From Paragordius varius (lineage: Eukaryota > Nematomorpha), in assembly GCA_964247055.1 (NCBI GenBank), contig OZ176054.1, forward strand, positions 12,028,001 to 12,092,000: DNA of 64,000 nucleotides, given 5' to 3'. Positions 27,801 through 39,179 of this stretch are shown here, piece by piece. The first letter of the stretch is position 1. Each line of letters starts with the position of its first letter. The position numbers were made by a program, and so were the translations under genes. The notes beneath the pieces are model-generated. The model was not told the origin of the DNA. It was given only the letters and a program-made list of their open reading frames with translations, and searched no databases.

Positions 27801-28911
27801 AGTTTCCTACTAATATATTTAATTCTATTTCTCTGTTTAGAAAACCGATAAACACTTTTTGCCATCAACCCATGGTATGAGGATTAAACCTGAAATAGAT
27901 TCTGGTACGCTTATAAAAATTGAAAAATCGAAACGGGATGCGCTTTCAAACCCAAACAGCGCAAATGGCGGCCCTACAAAAGGATTAAGCCGTAAAAAAC
28001 AGGCTATTTATGATGCTTTTGCAGGTGTTACCACTCCAAAAACACAGGAAAAGTTTCAAAAAAGTTCTTTAGCAGCCGCCACAAATGAAGGTGATAAATC
28101 GTCTTCAATCAATTCCGACGATATACAAATGTTGGATGAAACGATGGAAAATTCTGTTCCTATCGATAAAGGACACGGTGATAACTTCAACACCAATAAT
28201 AAAAAAACCAAAAATGGTGAAGTTAACACTAAAAAAGTTACAAATAAGAAAGCAGTAATTGGCGATGGAGCACCAACTAAACGAGGCCGTAAAAAAGCCA
28301 ATGGTGGTCCAGAAATTCTTTCCTCCACAAACGCTTCAACAAATGGGAAAAAATCATCGTCTACGATTGAAGCATTCCTTGTACCAAAAACAAAAACCAC
28401 ATCATCAAAAGTAGCATCTACTGTTAATGTTCATAAGCGAACACACAAAGTTGAATCCTCAGACAGTGAGGAAGACATTAATTTTGATGATCTTCTTAGT
28501 GCCCATGATTCTGATGATGATTTTGAAAGTCGACCAAAAGTTGCTAAAACATCGTCTAAAACTAAAGAAAGAACGGTGAAAAAAAGTAAAAGTACTATGT
28601 CCAATAACCTACACCCCATCATTGCATCTGTAATTAAAGAGGATAGTCCACCACCTTTGAGGGCCCGTTTGGCTCGAACATGCGTTGGAACTAAAACTTA
28701 TCATGACAGTGGGGAGGAAGCATTATCAGACACTAATAACGCACACCCCGATAAGAATATTTCAGATGCTGAGTCTGATAATGAAATACCCGTATCGCCC
28801 AACAAAAGAGCCAAAATCCGTAAACAAATTAGCGATGATGATGACGATGAATCGTATCATGGGGAAAGTGATGTAGCCTCTGATTACATTGCTGAAAGCT
28901 TTGAACAGTGA
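16309..28911 (+). CDS. TOP2: DNA topoisomerase II (complete, 21 exons, 1636 aa)
   Basis: Nuclear type IIA topoisomerase: ATP-driven double-strand passage that decatenates and relaxes chromosomes. Exons: 16309-16356, 16443-16601, 16627-16781, 16810-17053, 17332-17547, 18229-18504, 18823-19017, 19411-19650, 20524-20760, 21153-21371, 21922-22129, 22687-22808, 23151-23299, 23739-23978, 24674-24794, 25106-25447, 25879-26044, 26383-26531, 26851-27030, 27333-27506, 27841-28911. All introns are GT-AG and the frame is continuous. Domains in order: GHKL ATPase (DEILVNAADNK, GGRNGYGAKL); QTK loop (DSQTKENM); TOPRIM EGDSAK at 19531 and DQDQDG at 20644; winged-helix active site SPRYIFTML with catalytic Tyr at 23280-23282; GAEGIGTGWS; coiled-coil gate; and a long charged C-terminal tail in the last exon rich in Lys, Ser and Asp, which is poorly conserved in the family. 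Introns 2 and 3 are only 25 and 28 nt. The length fits animal TOP2 (about 1450-1630 aa). The start is the first ATG (MSDDEDF). Confidence 0.97.
16602..16626 (+). other. 25-nt intron 2 of TOP2
   Basis: GTACATAAA...TTTTAG. Removing it joins PTTQ to PMWVWDRADG, restoring the family block MWVYDxxxGI(N)xRExTFVPGL. Without removal the frame is wrong and soon reaches a stop. This is near the lower limit for an animal spliceosomal intron. Confidence 0.9.
16782..16809 (+). other. 28-nt intron 3 of TOP2
   Basis: GTATAACTT...TTTATAG. Its removal joins KINIDR to DKNSISIWNNGKGIPV, the expected ATPase-domain sequence. Confidence 0.9.
18778..18820. repeat. (TA)n microsatellite in TOP2 intron 6
   Basis: About 20 TA dinucleotides running almost into the acceptor of the next exon (18823), so the polypyrimidine tract of that acceptor is replaced by alternating TA. 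Confidence 0.8.
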
Positions 28912-31900
28912 AAATGCGTTTCGTATCTATAAATTAAGTGATTAATACTACTCAACATCATTATTACTGAATATTACATATACGATCTCTATCTCTTTTT
29001 TATCTCACTCTGTTTTAATATGGTAAAAGCCATATTATTGGTTATATGGGCATTTTAAATTGGTTAATATGGAAATAAATGTAAGTTTAAGTGAAAAAGG
29101 GATTTTTTTACGTTTAGCTTATGTTATACGTATTATGGACGACTTCAAGAAAAATTTGTATATTTTACCTAACAATTACGTTTTTCGCTATTGGACACAA
29201 AAGGTCCATATAACCAATAATGGCTTCTTCTATACCCAAAATAGAAAACTCGAAAGTTAAATGTACCTTATTAATGCAAATCGTTTTTACACAATCTTTC
29301 GCCCCATTTTATACACTTAGATGTTTTTCATATAAATATTTTTAGAGAATATTGTTTGATACCATACATCTATAATTCATATTTGCCGTAATATGCTTAT
29401 ATAATATTGTTGCATTTTATATAACACATTTTGATAAAAATATAGATGGAATTTGTTTTACAAAAATAAGTCCTAAATTAAATGTAAGTATAAGAATATA
29501 TTCCGATAGAAATGTATCAGGTTTCACATAAAAAGATATTTTGCCTATTATTTAATTACACCCCCAAAAATTGTAATAACACTAAATAATTTTATTAATG
29601 GCTAATTTTTTAAAAAAACAATTTATTTTTATCTTTAATTTTAATAAACAAATTAAATAATTATTTATATAGAGATCCCCAGCTAGCGAATCATATAGAA
29701 AATAGTTTTCTTAATATCTTAATTTATTTACTCTTTGCATATCAACATAAAATACGCTTCAATAAAATTCCTTAAATTTTAATTGAGTATATAGCCTTTT
29801 CATAAAATATTATTTATGGAATAATCTATTATATATTAAAAATTTTATCGCGCAATCTTGGCACTTTTACGTTTATTTTAAGAAAACTGCCATTTTAACC
29901 AAAAAATATGATTTACCAAAAAAATATTTGATAAAATGTGTGCTAAATTCACAACATTTTGTCATGAGCAATTATCGAAAAGACATTACTTTGTTAAATG
30001 ATTCATAAGTTTTAAAACCAAAGGTACATGAGAATGCGGATACATTTTTTATCAGAATTATAATTCGACAGGAAATCTACGAATGGATAATTTTTCTTAC
30101 CCATGCAACTATCATTTTGTTTAAAAACTCAATTGGGATAAATTTGTTTATATTTTTCAGGGCATTTAATTGTTTTTTATTTTGTTTGATTAGCTTTTAA
30201 AAGAGTTGAAGAATATAAAATCGATGCCTCATTGTATTTAACTAAATTTCAAGATTTTTTATTTGTTAAAGCCTCAATGAAAATAGATTAATAACTAGTA
30301 TACTAATTCCTTGTGGAATTTAACTTTTTTGATTAACGATCAACAATTGCAGAAGTTACAATTTTGAAATTACCAATACGTATAGGTTTACGTTTGGCAA
30401 ATAAGGAAGGTCCTTGTTTTAACTTTACCAATAGGAAGGCAAAAAAGTAATTATCACCTTAACATAAGGAAAAAAATCTTCGTTTTTTATAATTGAAAAC
30501 GGATTATTATATGAAGAAGGATAGTGATCACTAATATATTTTAATTATATTGTATTTTATTCAAAGAGAGTTCATTTACTTTTATAATAATAAAATATAG
30601 TTAATATCTAATATGTATGTAAAATATGTGAATAATATTTTATCCTCCATTTTTAGTTTTAATGCCGGCGCTTAAAATCCTTAAATATTTATCAATTAAT
30701 GATTCGTTTTATTACAACATTTTTCATTTTTTTCAGCAACTTTTATAAAATATACTTTTATTTAGCGATAGTTAGTACATGAATATTGAATAATGCGCTG
30801 GACTTAAACTGATACAGTTAGAACTGTGGTGTTAGCTGTTTTTGGAATGGTTAGAGCCTGAAAACCTAATAAATTTTAATTATATTTACAACGATTATGT
30901 TTGAATGCATTAAAGTTGTTGTTTTGTTTCTCCGTTAAATTTTAGTATTTTGATTTAATCTGTATCGCAGTTTGGCGGTATCATGTCAGCATACATGTCC
31001 TTTTGATTGATTATTATATATATACTATTTTACTTTTTTTAGTTTTTTTGAACGAAAATATAAAATATAATCTATTTGTCTGTAGTATAAACATTCAAAT
31101 TTTTATAAAAATACAACGCAAATACTTTTTAAAAATCTAGTTTTTTATGTTACTACTAAATTATTGATAAGTTAGTTACCTTTTATTGTATATTTTGTCA
31201 TTCATGTGATGGAGCTGAAACTTTAAATTTTTTTTGAAAAAATGACCTCCATACAGAATGACAAAAACTGGTCAGTCAGTAAGTAATTTAAATCAAATGT
31301 AGTTAAAACGGTTCTTTATTAATTAAGTCCTTTGAAACAAGCTAAACAATAAAGGATAAAATAAAAATTCATCTGTTGATGAGTTTTAAATAAAAATAGG
31401 ATTCCAAAAATTACATATGTTATGGTAACTTACCATTATTAAAAAAATCTATATTTTTTAATCGGGGTTTATATCAATTTTATATTGATTGGGGAAATAG
31501 AAGATTGTTCACCAAAATAAAAATATAGTTAATCTTTGTTTTAAAGAACATATCGTTTTCAAGTGGATCAATAAAAAAATAGAGAATTCAAAAGATTTAG
31601 TATAAAAACCATGTAAAAATGGGAAAACGAAAATCGATCAATTTTTGCGAAAATAATATGTATGTAATACTCGACTATTTAATATCCTTTCATCGGATAA
31701 AATATTTATATAAATTATATTTTCTTGCCGATGATACAGTCCATGCTCATATATGTTAGTTAATATATAAAGTTTAAATATATGAGTAATTTATTTTGAA
31801 AGAAACATCAAATAAAACACGAAAAGCCACATATTATCAAAATTTTTACTACAATATATGAAGAATATAGATATGATGTGTTGTGAATGATTTGAGAAAA

Positions 31901-31982
31901 TTTTGTTTTTTAACCTGTAAAATGATGTACATACAAATAAATTAGAATATATTTATATCTAAACCAAAAAAAGACAGGGCCC
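28912..31982. other. TOP2 3' region and intergenic desert
   Basis: The first few hundred bases presumably hold the TOP2 3' untranslated region. Beyond that there is very AT-rich sequence with only chance open frames (for example 29060-29260) and no recognisable gene, RNA or transposon terminus. Confidence 0.5.
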
Positions 31983-32444
31983 CTATTTTTTTCTCCCATA
32001 CCTTAAAGGGGTTAACGGGCGAGCCCGTTTAGTCCCTCCAATATCAAGGACCGATGATATTTTCTCTTCTGGTTCCTTCATAAGTAAATCTGACGAAGAG
32101 TAATCTCCTACATTATTTCGACGTAGCAATCGAATAAAATCTTTGGGTGAAATAGCTTGTTGTTGACCTCTTACAGCTGGGTTGAAAGCATACCGACCCA
32201 TCATGAGAGGTCCGTTCTCATAAATATCATTGTCTTCACCGTATTCGCCCGCCACTATTCCGCCATTGAGTTTAAGGATGTTTGCATCCATCGATATTAA
32301 ACAAATTGCAACATAAAGCATGATTGTCCCAATGAATAGCACATTTCGTAAGCCGGCTCCTGATACGTCGGAATTAGATTGGTGGGGTAAATTTGTTCTC
32401 GGGTGAGTTTTTAGTTTGTTGTCTTTCAATGTATCGGTCGACAT
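31983..32444 (-). CDS. probable neuropeptide prohormone ending in an amidated RY peptide
   Basis: A 153-aa single-exon frame. After a 32-residue polar leader there is one hydrophobic segment (about residues 33-50, VLFIGTIMLYVAICLISM) that can act as signal peptide or signal anchor. The rest is polar with dibasic sites: RR at about residue 108, KR near the C-terminus, and a final GRKK before stop. Cleavage after KR and conversion of the Gly to an amide would release ARPLTPLRY-amide. A second Gly-Arg (PLMMGR) is a weaker candidate. Coding character is supported by composition well above the surrounding AT level. I do not recognise the family: RYamide, luqin and NPY-like C-termini all share RY-amide, but none matches the rest. 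The long leader before the hydrophobic stretch is unusual and may mean an upstream exon or a different start. Confidence 0.6.
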   Translation of the reverse strand: MSTDTLKDNKLKTHPRTNLPHQSNSDVSGAGLRNVLFIGTIMLYVAICLISMDANILKLNGGIVAGEYGEDNDIYENGPLMMGRYAFNPAVRGQQQAISPKDFIRLLRRNNVGDYSSSDLLMKEPEEKISSVLDIGGTKRARPLTPLRYGRKK

Positions 32445-32914
32445 AATTTGCTGTAACTTTGGTGTCTGGATCGTGCGTTAAAATTTAGTTTTAATAAATT
32501 GATTATATATAGAATTAACAATCTCAAAAATCAAGGATGGATAAATAAAAATATCTGTTACTGGATCTTTAATATATGATCACTTGAGAATATAAAAAAA
32601 TGGATGGTTAATATAAAATTTTGTTATATATTGTAGTAATACAGAGCTCTGAAATTTTAGGATAGTGTAGGATGTAATTTCGAAAATTATTTTTTTTTAA
32701 AAAAAACCAAAAAAAATGCAACTTGTATTATAACGGAAATAATTAGCCATATATCATACATTATATACCTTAGTTTAAATATATTACACCTTGAGATAGT
32801 TATTTAACATTAATTAATGTTGAAAGAATACTTCAATTTATTATGTTAAGAGGAATCATGACGTATATTTTTTCACTGCTTAATTAACCCCCCTCCCCTA
32901 CGCCCCACAAAAAA

Positions 32915-32950
<36 letters not shown>

Positions 32951-35900
32951 GATGGTGTGCCTTTAGAAATTTTGTCTTTTCTTTGTTTATAATAATTATT
33001 CAAAATCACTGGAGAAAAAAAAGTAATTCTATGGCATATTTCATAGCCTTTGTGCGAAAATTGAATTTCCTAAAACAGTGTGTTTTGTAGTGTTTAGGAA
33101 AAATAATTAGTTCCATTATATTATGTTATATAAATATTATATATTACGTTTTATGTGATTAATATTGATACTGATGCTATCATTAGTACACAGGATTAAT
33201 TTTATATTATTTTAATAACTTTTAATTAATTATTAGGAAAAAAAATATTTTCTGTAAAGAAAATAGACATAAAACACTGGATGATGACGATATTATTATT
33301 TTCCTTAGTTAAAAGCACATAATATTAGTCATAAGTGGTTTTTTTAAAAATTCAAGCTTTAAATATTGAAATTTTTTCTTTATAAAACCTTAATAATAAC
33401 ATAGTTCTCTAAAATTATTAAAAATTAATATCAATCACTTTTGGCATAGCAATGAGAGTCAAAATCTAAAATATAAATATGAAATAAAAAATAATGATAT
33501 CCGGACATATCTGGAGTAAAAATATTTGTCCTTAAAATTTATATTTTTTCTGCAAAGAATCCAAAAAGGAATGAAAAAGCTATCCAAAAAACATTTCCGA
33601 TATATTCCATTAATGTATTAGAATTAATTAGGGATGATCTTTAAACATTATTTCCAAGATATAAATATCATTTATTATTATAATCTTATTTTTACCAAAG
33701 GAAAATTCAAAAGCCTTTAACCTTATACATTTAGACAACAGTTTAACATAATAATTTTGAGTAGTTGATCAAAATGAAATTACCTAAAAAATGTTTGTAT
33801 TTTGTGAAAAAAATGCTAAAAAATAAGCATATCAGATCTCTTCGTCTACGACTGAAATCTTTACAGACATAGTATGAAAAATTTTTAAAAAGATATTGAT
33901 ATAATTTTAGATTTTAATATTGTAGCTTAAGTAAGAAAAATCAAAGTTTGTAAAATATAGTTGTCTTTTTTAAAAAAAATTGTCTTTAAGCTTTTATGGT
34001 TGGTCTTTATAATTTAAACTGTTTTTGTATTCGCGGGCTATTCATAATTACATCACATTCAATTTTATTTTTGTCACAAGTTTCAAATATATTTTTTAAA
34101 TTTTTGCCTTTATTTAATAATTATATACCGTTGTTATGGAATGTATGGAAAGCGAAATCTATAATTAATTCCTAGGCTCCATTGTTTTGGAATTATTATT
34201 TTTATTATTATCACTTTTTTATTTATAATAATGAAAATTTTGATAAATGAGTTATTAATCCTTTTTATTTGTAAATATATTATTATTGATGATTACGTTT
34301 GTGCTAAAATTTTGTATTAATATAAGCCATTTTTTATCCAAAAATAAAAAAATTTAATCAGTCATCACCGAAAATTTTTCCATTTTAATATTTATTTTAA
34401 AATTTTATTTTTACTATATATTAAAGAGTAGTTAGTAGTTATTTTAATAAACTTTTATACTTAGGTTTTGGATATATATAAATTAAAATAATTTATTCAT
34501 TACTATGCTGAAAAAAGATGCATCATTTTTCATTTCTAAGGCTTCAAAAATTTGCCGATTGTTATACAAAGTTGATATAAAGATTAATATTATTTTTTTA
34601 TAACAAAACTTAAAATAGGATAAGCAAAATTTGGCTAATTGGCTTATTTTATGAAAAATAAAATCAGCAAACCCGAATAGGGAAATATATACTAAAAAAT
34701 TGTGTGTCAGAGTCCGTCCAAAACAATATTAATTTAAAAATTTATATTTGCAAAAAATTAACAAAAAACGGAATACTGGCTCTGAAAAAATGTCCCTCAT
34801 ATATATTTATCGATATGACTCAAAAAATTCTCATTTAAGTAAAAAACGTCTTCTTTAAGCCTTATTTTTGGGTTAATAAGTGGTCCTAAGAAATCTAAGC
34901 CAGAGAATTGCTTTGAAACACTAACACAACTGGGGTATGCAAAATTATGGTTAAATCTTCTAACTAATTTTAATTATTGGATAATATAAACGTCCTCCTA
35001 CATAGGATAGCAAATATGTGTTCCCTTTTTTTTATATTGAGTATTAAAGTTTATTGTTTTTAAGGTTAATGGTATAAAATATATAAATATTTCGGCCCAC
35101 ACAAAAATTATTTCTGTGTTTAAATTCCAAACATAATTAGTACTAAAAAATGTTAAACATTAATCTGGACATTCTCGATCTAACATATACATCATTAATA
35201 AAATAATAGATAACAGAGTAATTTCAATTATGTAATATTACCCTTACAATACATTATGTTACCAATTTTATTTTAATTATAAAAGCTTTTAATTTAAAAT
35301 TAAAGCAGATATATAAATTTTCTAAGTAAACCTAAATAGTTAGAAAGGAAAAAGAAAAAAAGGTTAGGTAATTAATTAAATAAATTAATTTAAAAGATTT
35401 TTTTACAACCTGTCAGACATATAACAATTCGTTTTTTTAATATTCATCTCAGAGTCAGAACTATGAGGTTACCTCATAAAATCAAAACAAATTAAATTAG
35501 TTGTAAAAAAGAGTGCGTTTAGATAACATATTTGGATTACTCTTAAATATTAATACATTCCATTGTTCATGTAACAAACAACCAAACCTTTTATGTTAAA
35601 AAATTAATGTTTAAACCGCTCTTTTCATGCCAAACTTTAATTTATAAAACTATGAATCTTTTGTTATGTACTTTAATAAAAATTGTCCAACAAGTTACAT
35701 TTTATTTAAGTTAAAAATCTTAGGATAAATAAAAAAAGTTGAAAAAATAGTTTATGATTATGATTGGATATGATAATCCTTTGTTTTACAGTTGTGTTGT
35801 CGTTAAAAAAGAGTGATTTAATCAAAATAAAATAATTTTTGAATTATTTCCTTTGGAACATATAAAAGAGAGTTTATTAATCCCTATATAAGCCATTTCT

Positions 35901-36082
35901 CATAGATGGTCCAATTACTGTTCAATACTTTTTATAATTTTTCAAAGCACGGCAAAATTTATCTTATGTGCTCTATATATGTCATTATTAAAAAAAACCA
36001 ATTTAGTTATTAAAACTCAAGACAACAACCAATATATAGTAAGTAATTGATTTTTTTGTAGAAAAGTACAAGCTAATATTTT
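32445..36082. other. AT-rich intergenic desert
   Basis: Contains a (TA)n run at about 32920-32947 and a ttaaaaaaaattgtcttt block near 33950-34030 that belongs to the dispersed repeat seen at 48279. No gene was recognised in over 3.6 kb. Confidence 0.5.
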
Positions 36083-36308
36083 TTGATTTTGAAATCAGAG
36101 CGTCGTAAATATAAAGATTGTTATTTCATTTATAAAAAGAGAGAGACTGGTATTGGCTCTTTTATCAGTGATTTTTTCGAAAATAGGGATTTCGTTCCCA
36201 TAACGATCCCGAATTCGGAGCATATTGATTTGTATGGAAATATATATGTGCTTTATTATTGCGATTGGAAAGCTATAAGACTAGTACGACCATATATTTC
36301 ATTAATAA
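36083..36308 (+). other. orphan coding-like exon cut by a CACTA-like insertion
   Basis: The frame runs from just after an acceptor-like gaaatcag through RRKYKDCYFIYKKRETGIG and DFVPITIPNSEHIDLYG to VRPYISL, with base composition and amino-acid mix much more protein-like than its surroundings. It stops being readable exactly where the CACTA-like element at 36309 begins. The product is not recognised. It could be an exon of a dead gene, a transposon gene fragment or chance. Confidence 0.3.
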
Positions 36309-37425
36309 CACTAGACAACCAATTTTAACTTTTTTAACTGCCATTCTTGTAAATTTAAAATTTATTTCATTAAAATATATAATTAGTATATCTGAAAAGA
36401 AAATTGGTCTAGCATGCAAGAATTTTTTATATTAGAGTTTATCGATAATTTTTGGCCCCGATTTAACATACTCGAAATTTCGAAAATTAAAAGTTTTAGA
36501 TATGAAGCCATGTATTTTATATCGTTCGAAAGAGCGCAAAAAACTGCGTCTTTTAAATGGTAGTAAGTCATTTAAATCAATCGGATGTAAAAGTTATTTG
36601 AATTTAAATGGTCAAAATTTTCAATCCTTAAATAAGTCAAGAATTTTCACAGACAAACTAGTATTAAAATCATATAAATTATTTTAATATAATTATTAGG
36701 GTTATATTAATATTTAATTTTAAAAAAATATTTGAAAAAGCTTTTGGTTTGCTTTTTTAATAAAAATTATTATTATCATAAATTTTTTACCAAGTGGATA
36801 CTAAAATGCATAGTTATAACTGTAAATCTATTACATAATGGCTATAAAAGATCAAAAATGTTAAACTTTGTTTTTATCTTTAAAATTTCGAAATTATCAG
36901 CTTCGTAAAGAAAATAAATTAATATTGATGAGATGGTATTTTTAAAAAAACAAAAAACTTAAAAATGGCTGTTTTGAGTGACATAAAGGCAATAAAAAAA
37001 TGTTTTAATCAAAAAAACTTTCTTGTGTTATCTTTTTTGGACATTCATCACCATCTAAACAAAGTTTGAGCTATTTTCATTCATTAGTTTTAAAAATATA
37101 TTAATTAAAAAAAGTGCTCTCGCTTCGCGCGTTTGTCGCTTTTTGTGTCCAACATTAACTGTCGATGTAATACATATTAGTCTGCATTTTATAGAGTTTT
37201 TATCACTCTTTCGAATGATATATTACAAATGGCATTACTTGTATATTTTCAAAGAAAAACATTTTTTAGTAAAATTTTGATAAAGAGGGCGCATAATCAA
37301 AAAAATCAAATTATACGAAATTCTTCCATCGGGTTATAATTTTTATTTCAGATTTACTGTTAGAATGATACTAAATATCAGAAAATGCAAAAAATTCGAG
37401 TGGCAGAAAAATTTGTTATCTAGTT
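36309..37425. mobile_element. CACTA-like non-autonomous transposon, copy 1
   Basis: A 1117-bp element starting CACTAGACAACCAATTTT; its other end read inward is AACTAGATAACAAATTTT. TAA flanks both ends (36306-36308 and 37426-37428), matching the 3-bp duplication typical of CACTA/EnSpm elements. It is close to identical along its length to 62744-63862. No transposase frame is present; the small frames inside are not conserved coding sequence. Confidence 0.75.
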
Positions 37426-37428
37426 TAA

Positions 37429-38192
37429 TCTATCAATCAAAAATTGATAGAATACTATATTTATTAAAAATGTGAGCTTTGGAACATTTTCAGGTAAACG
37501 TGTGGGCTCAATTCGATTTCAACATAATTTTAAAATTGTTTATAAATGGGTCAAGCGTGAATGAGCCGTTTTTGAAGTTGCATCAATTTTTTGAAAAATA
37601 GTGTCCGAAAATTCTTTGTTTAAAACACGCTTCCGAAAAAAAGTATAGGCCAATCCAATTCAATATAAATTTGTTTTATATTTTAAGGATGCGCGGAATA
37701 TGACTGAGCCATGATTTTCATATTAACCGCGTCCTATTAAACCAATAGAGTGTTTAATAAATTGGCTTAAAGGCATTTTTCCGTAAAATATCGAAGCCTA
37801 TTCAAATTAAATAATGGATTTTTTATAATAAGCCAAACGTTGATTTATATTTTTTGAAATTGTAGTTCCCTCTAGTTCAGATCCTTTGAAAAATTGGTTG
37901 TTTTTGAACAAATTAATATTGGAAGCAATTTACCAAAAAATATGTATGTCTAATGATTCGAGACACAATAAAACAATAAGATTTATTATGTTAAATCACA
38001 AAGACTAAATATATAAAATTTGCGGTAATTATATACTTATTTGTGTATATAATATTTGAAACCAAGGTAAAATAACTTTTACATGTTTAACACTTACTTC
38101 CTTTTTTGTCCTAGTTTACCTTTTGGGGTATGTATCCCAGAGCTCAATTTTTGTAAATAAACATGTTTGAAAGATATTTTAGTTAAAATATT
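37429..38192. other. AT-rich spacer, nothing recognised
   Basis: No coding frame, RNA gene or transposon end was found. Confidence 0.4.
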
Positions 38193-38772
38193 TATACCAT
38201 TTGCACTTCAAGTTGGTCCTTGAACATTTCAAGTTGGTCCTTGAACAATTCAAGTTGGTCCTTTGACTTTTTTGTTTTGTTTTTAATTTTTATCAATCAA
38301 ATCGTACATAATTCATCTATTTTATTGTTTTTAACCTATTTTCTATTATTTACATAAATTTTAAATCGCTATCAACTTTTAATCTTTGAGAAACCGTATA
38401 TCTTTATTAATTTCTTAAAATGATTTTGGATTATAAGATTTAAACACGAAATAAAAAAATATAAGTTTTCTGGGTTATCAATTAAATTTTTTTTATTAAA
38501 AACATTTAAAAGTCAATAATTTTGTTCAATTGAAAAAAAATAGTTTGAAACAAAAAAAAGGTTTTTATATAAAATTTTTTATTTTTAAATGAATAAATAT
38601 ATAAATAAAGAAAATTAGGTTAATAAATAATAAAATAAAAAAAAAATGCAAAATGGTTAAATCAAAATTTATAAATTTTAAGGACCAACTTGAAATATTC
38701 AAGGACCAACTTGAATTGTTCAAGGACCAAGTTGAAGTATTCAAGGACACTCTTGAAGTGCAAATGGTATAT
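38193..38772. mobile_element. inverted-repeat element with 21-bp subrepeats in its arms
   Basis: Ends are ATACCATTTGCACTTCAAG and, inverted, ATACCATTTGCACTTCAAG. Each arm contains three to four tandem 21-bp units, with core aaggaccaacttgaa in the right arm. The centre is AT-rich and non-coding. Read outward, both arms encode the heptads KDQLE(L/I/M/V)F. The frame at 38653-39000 runs through the right arm but continues into AT-rich low-complexity sequence. The termini resemble the smaller MITEs at 2567 and 12010. Confidence 0.6.
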
Positions 38773-39179
38773 CAAACATTGTCCTCATGTGTTAATAAAA
38801 AAGATATTCTTTACAGTTTGATTTTTTTATTGTTAAATTGGGACTTCAAAACACGATTGAATAGAACAGCTAGTATTAAAATCAAAATAAATCAAGTTTT
38901 TGCTAGTAAAATGCACCTAAAACTTTTTAAAGTTAATTTTATAGAGGATTTTTATACAATTTTATTTTTTTTTAAAAAAATTGTAAAAATTTCGGCTTAA
39001 TACTTTAAATACTTTTTAGGAAAACATCAAATAGCTCAGGGAGAAAAAATACCCCAAAAGTTAATGGAGTATTAATACAAAAGTATACAATAGTTAACAA
39101 ATACTAGATTCCATAAAAGATGTATTCAAATATAACATACAAATTTGTTTTTATAAAAGTCACATAAATGATGTATTCA
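38773..39179. other. AT-rich spacer before the retroelement fossil
   Basis: Includes two nearby copies of gatgtattcaaat (39120 and 39172), the second within the word repeated at the far side of the gypsy fossil. Confidence 0.4.

Noticed and set aside
28056-28622. Minus-strand frames opposite the last TOP2 exon
   Set aside because: Low-complexity antisense of the charged tail (Ser, Leu, Val rich), not a gene.
38653-39000. 115-aa frame with heptads as a real coiled-coil gene
   Set aside because: Only the first third is heptad-like and lies in a transposon arm; the rest is AT-rich low-complexity sequence without splice or family support.
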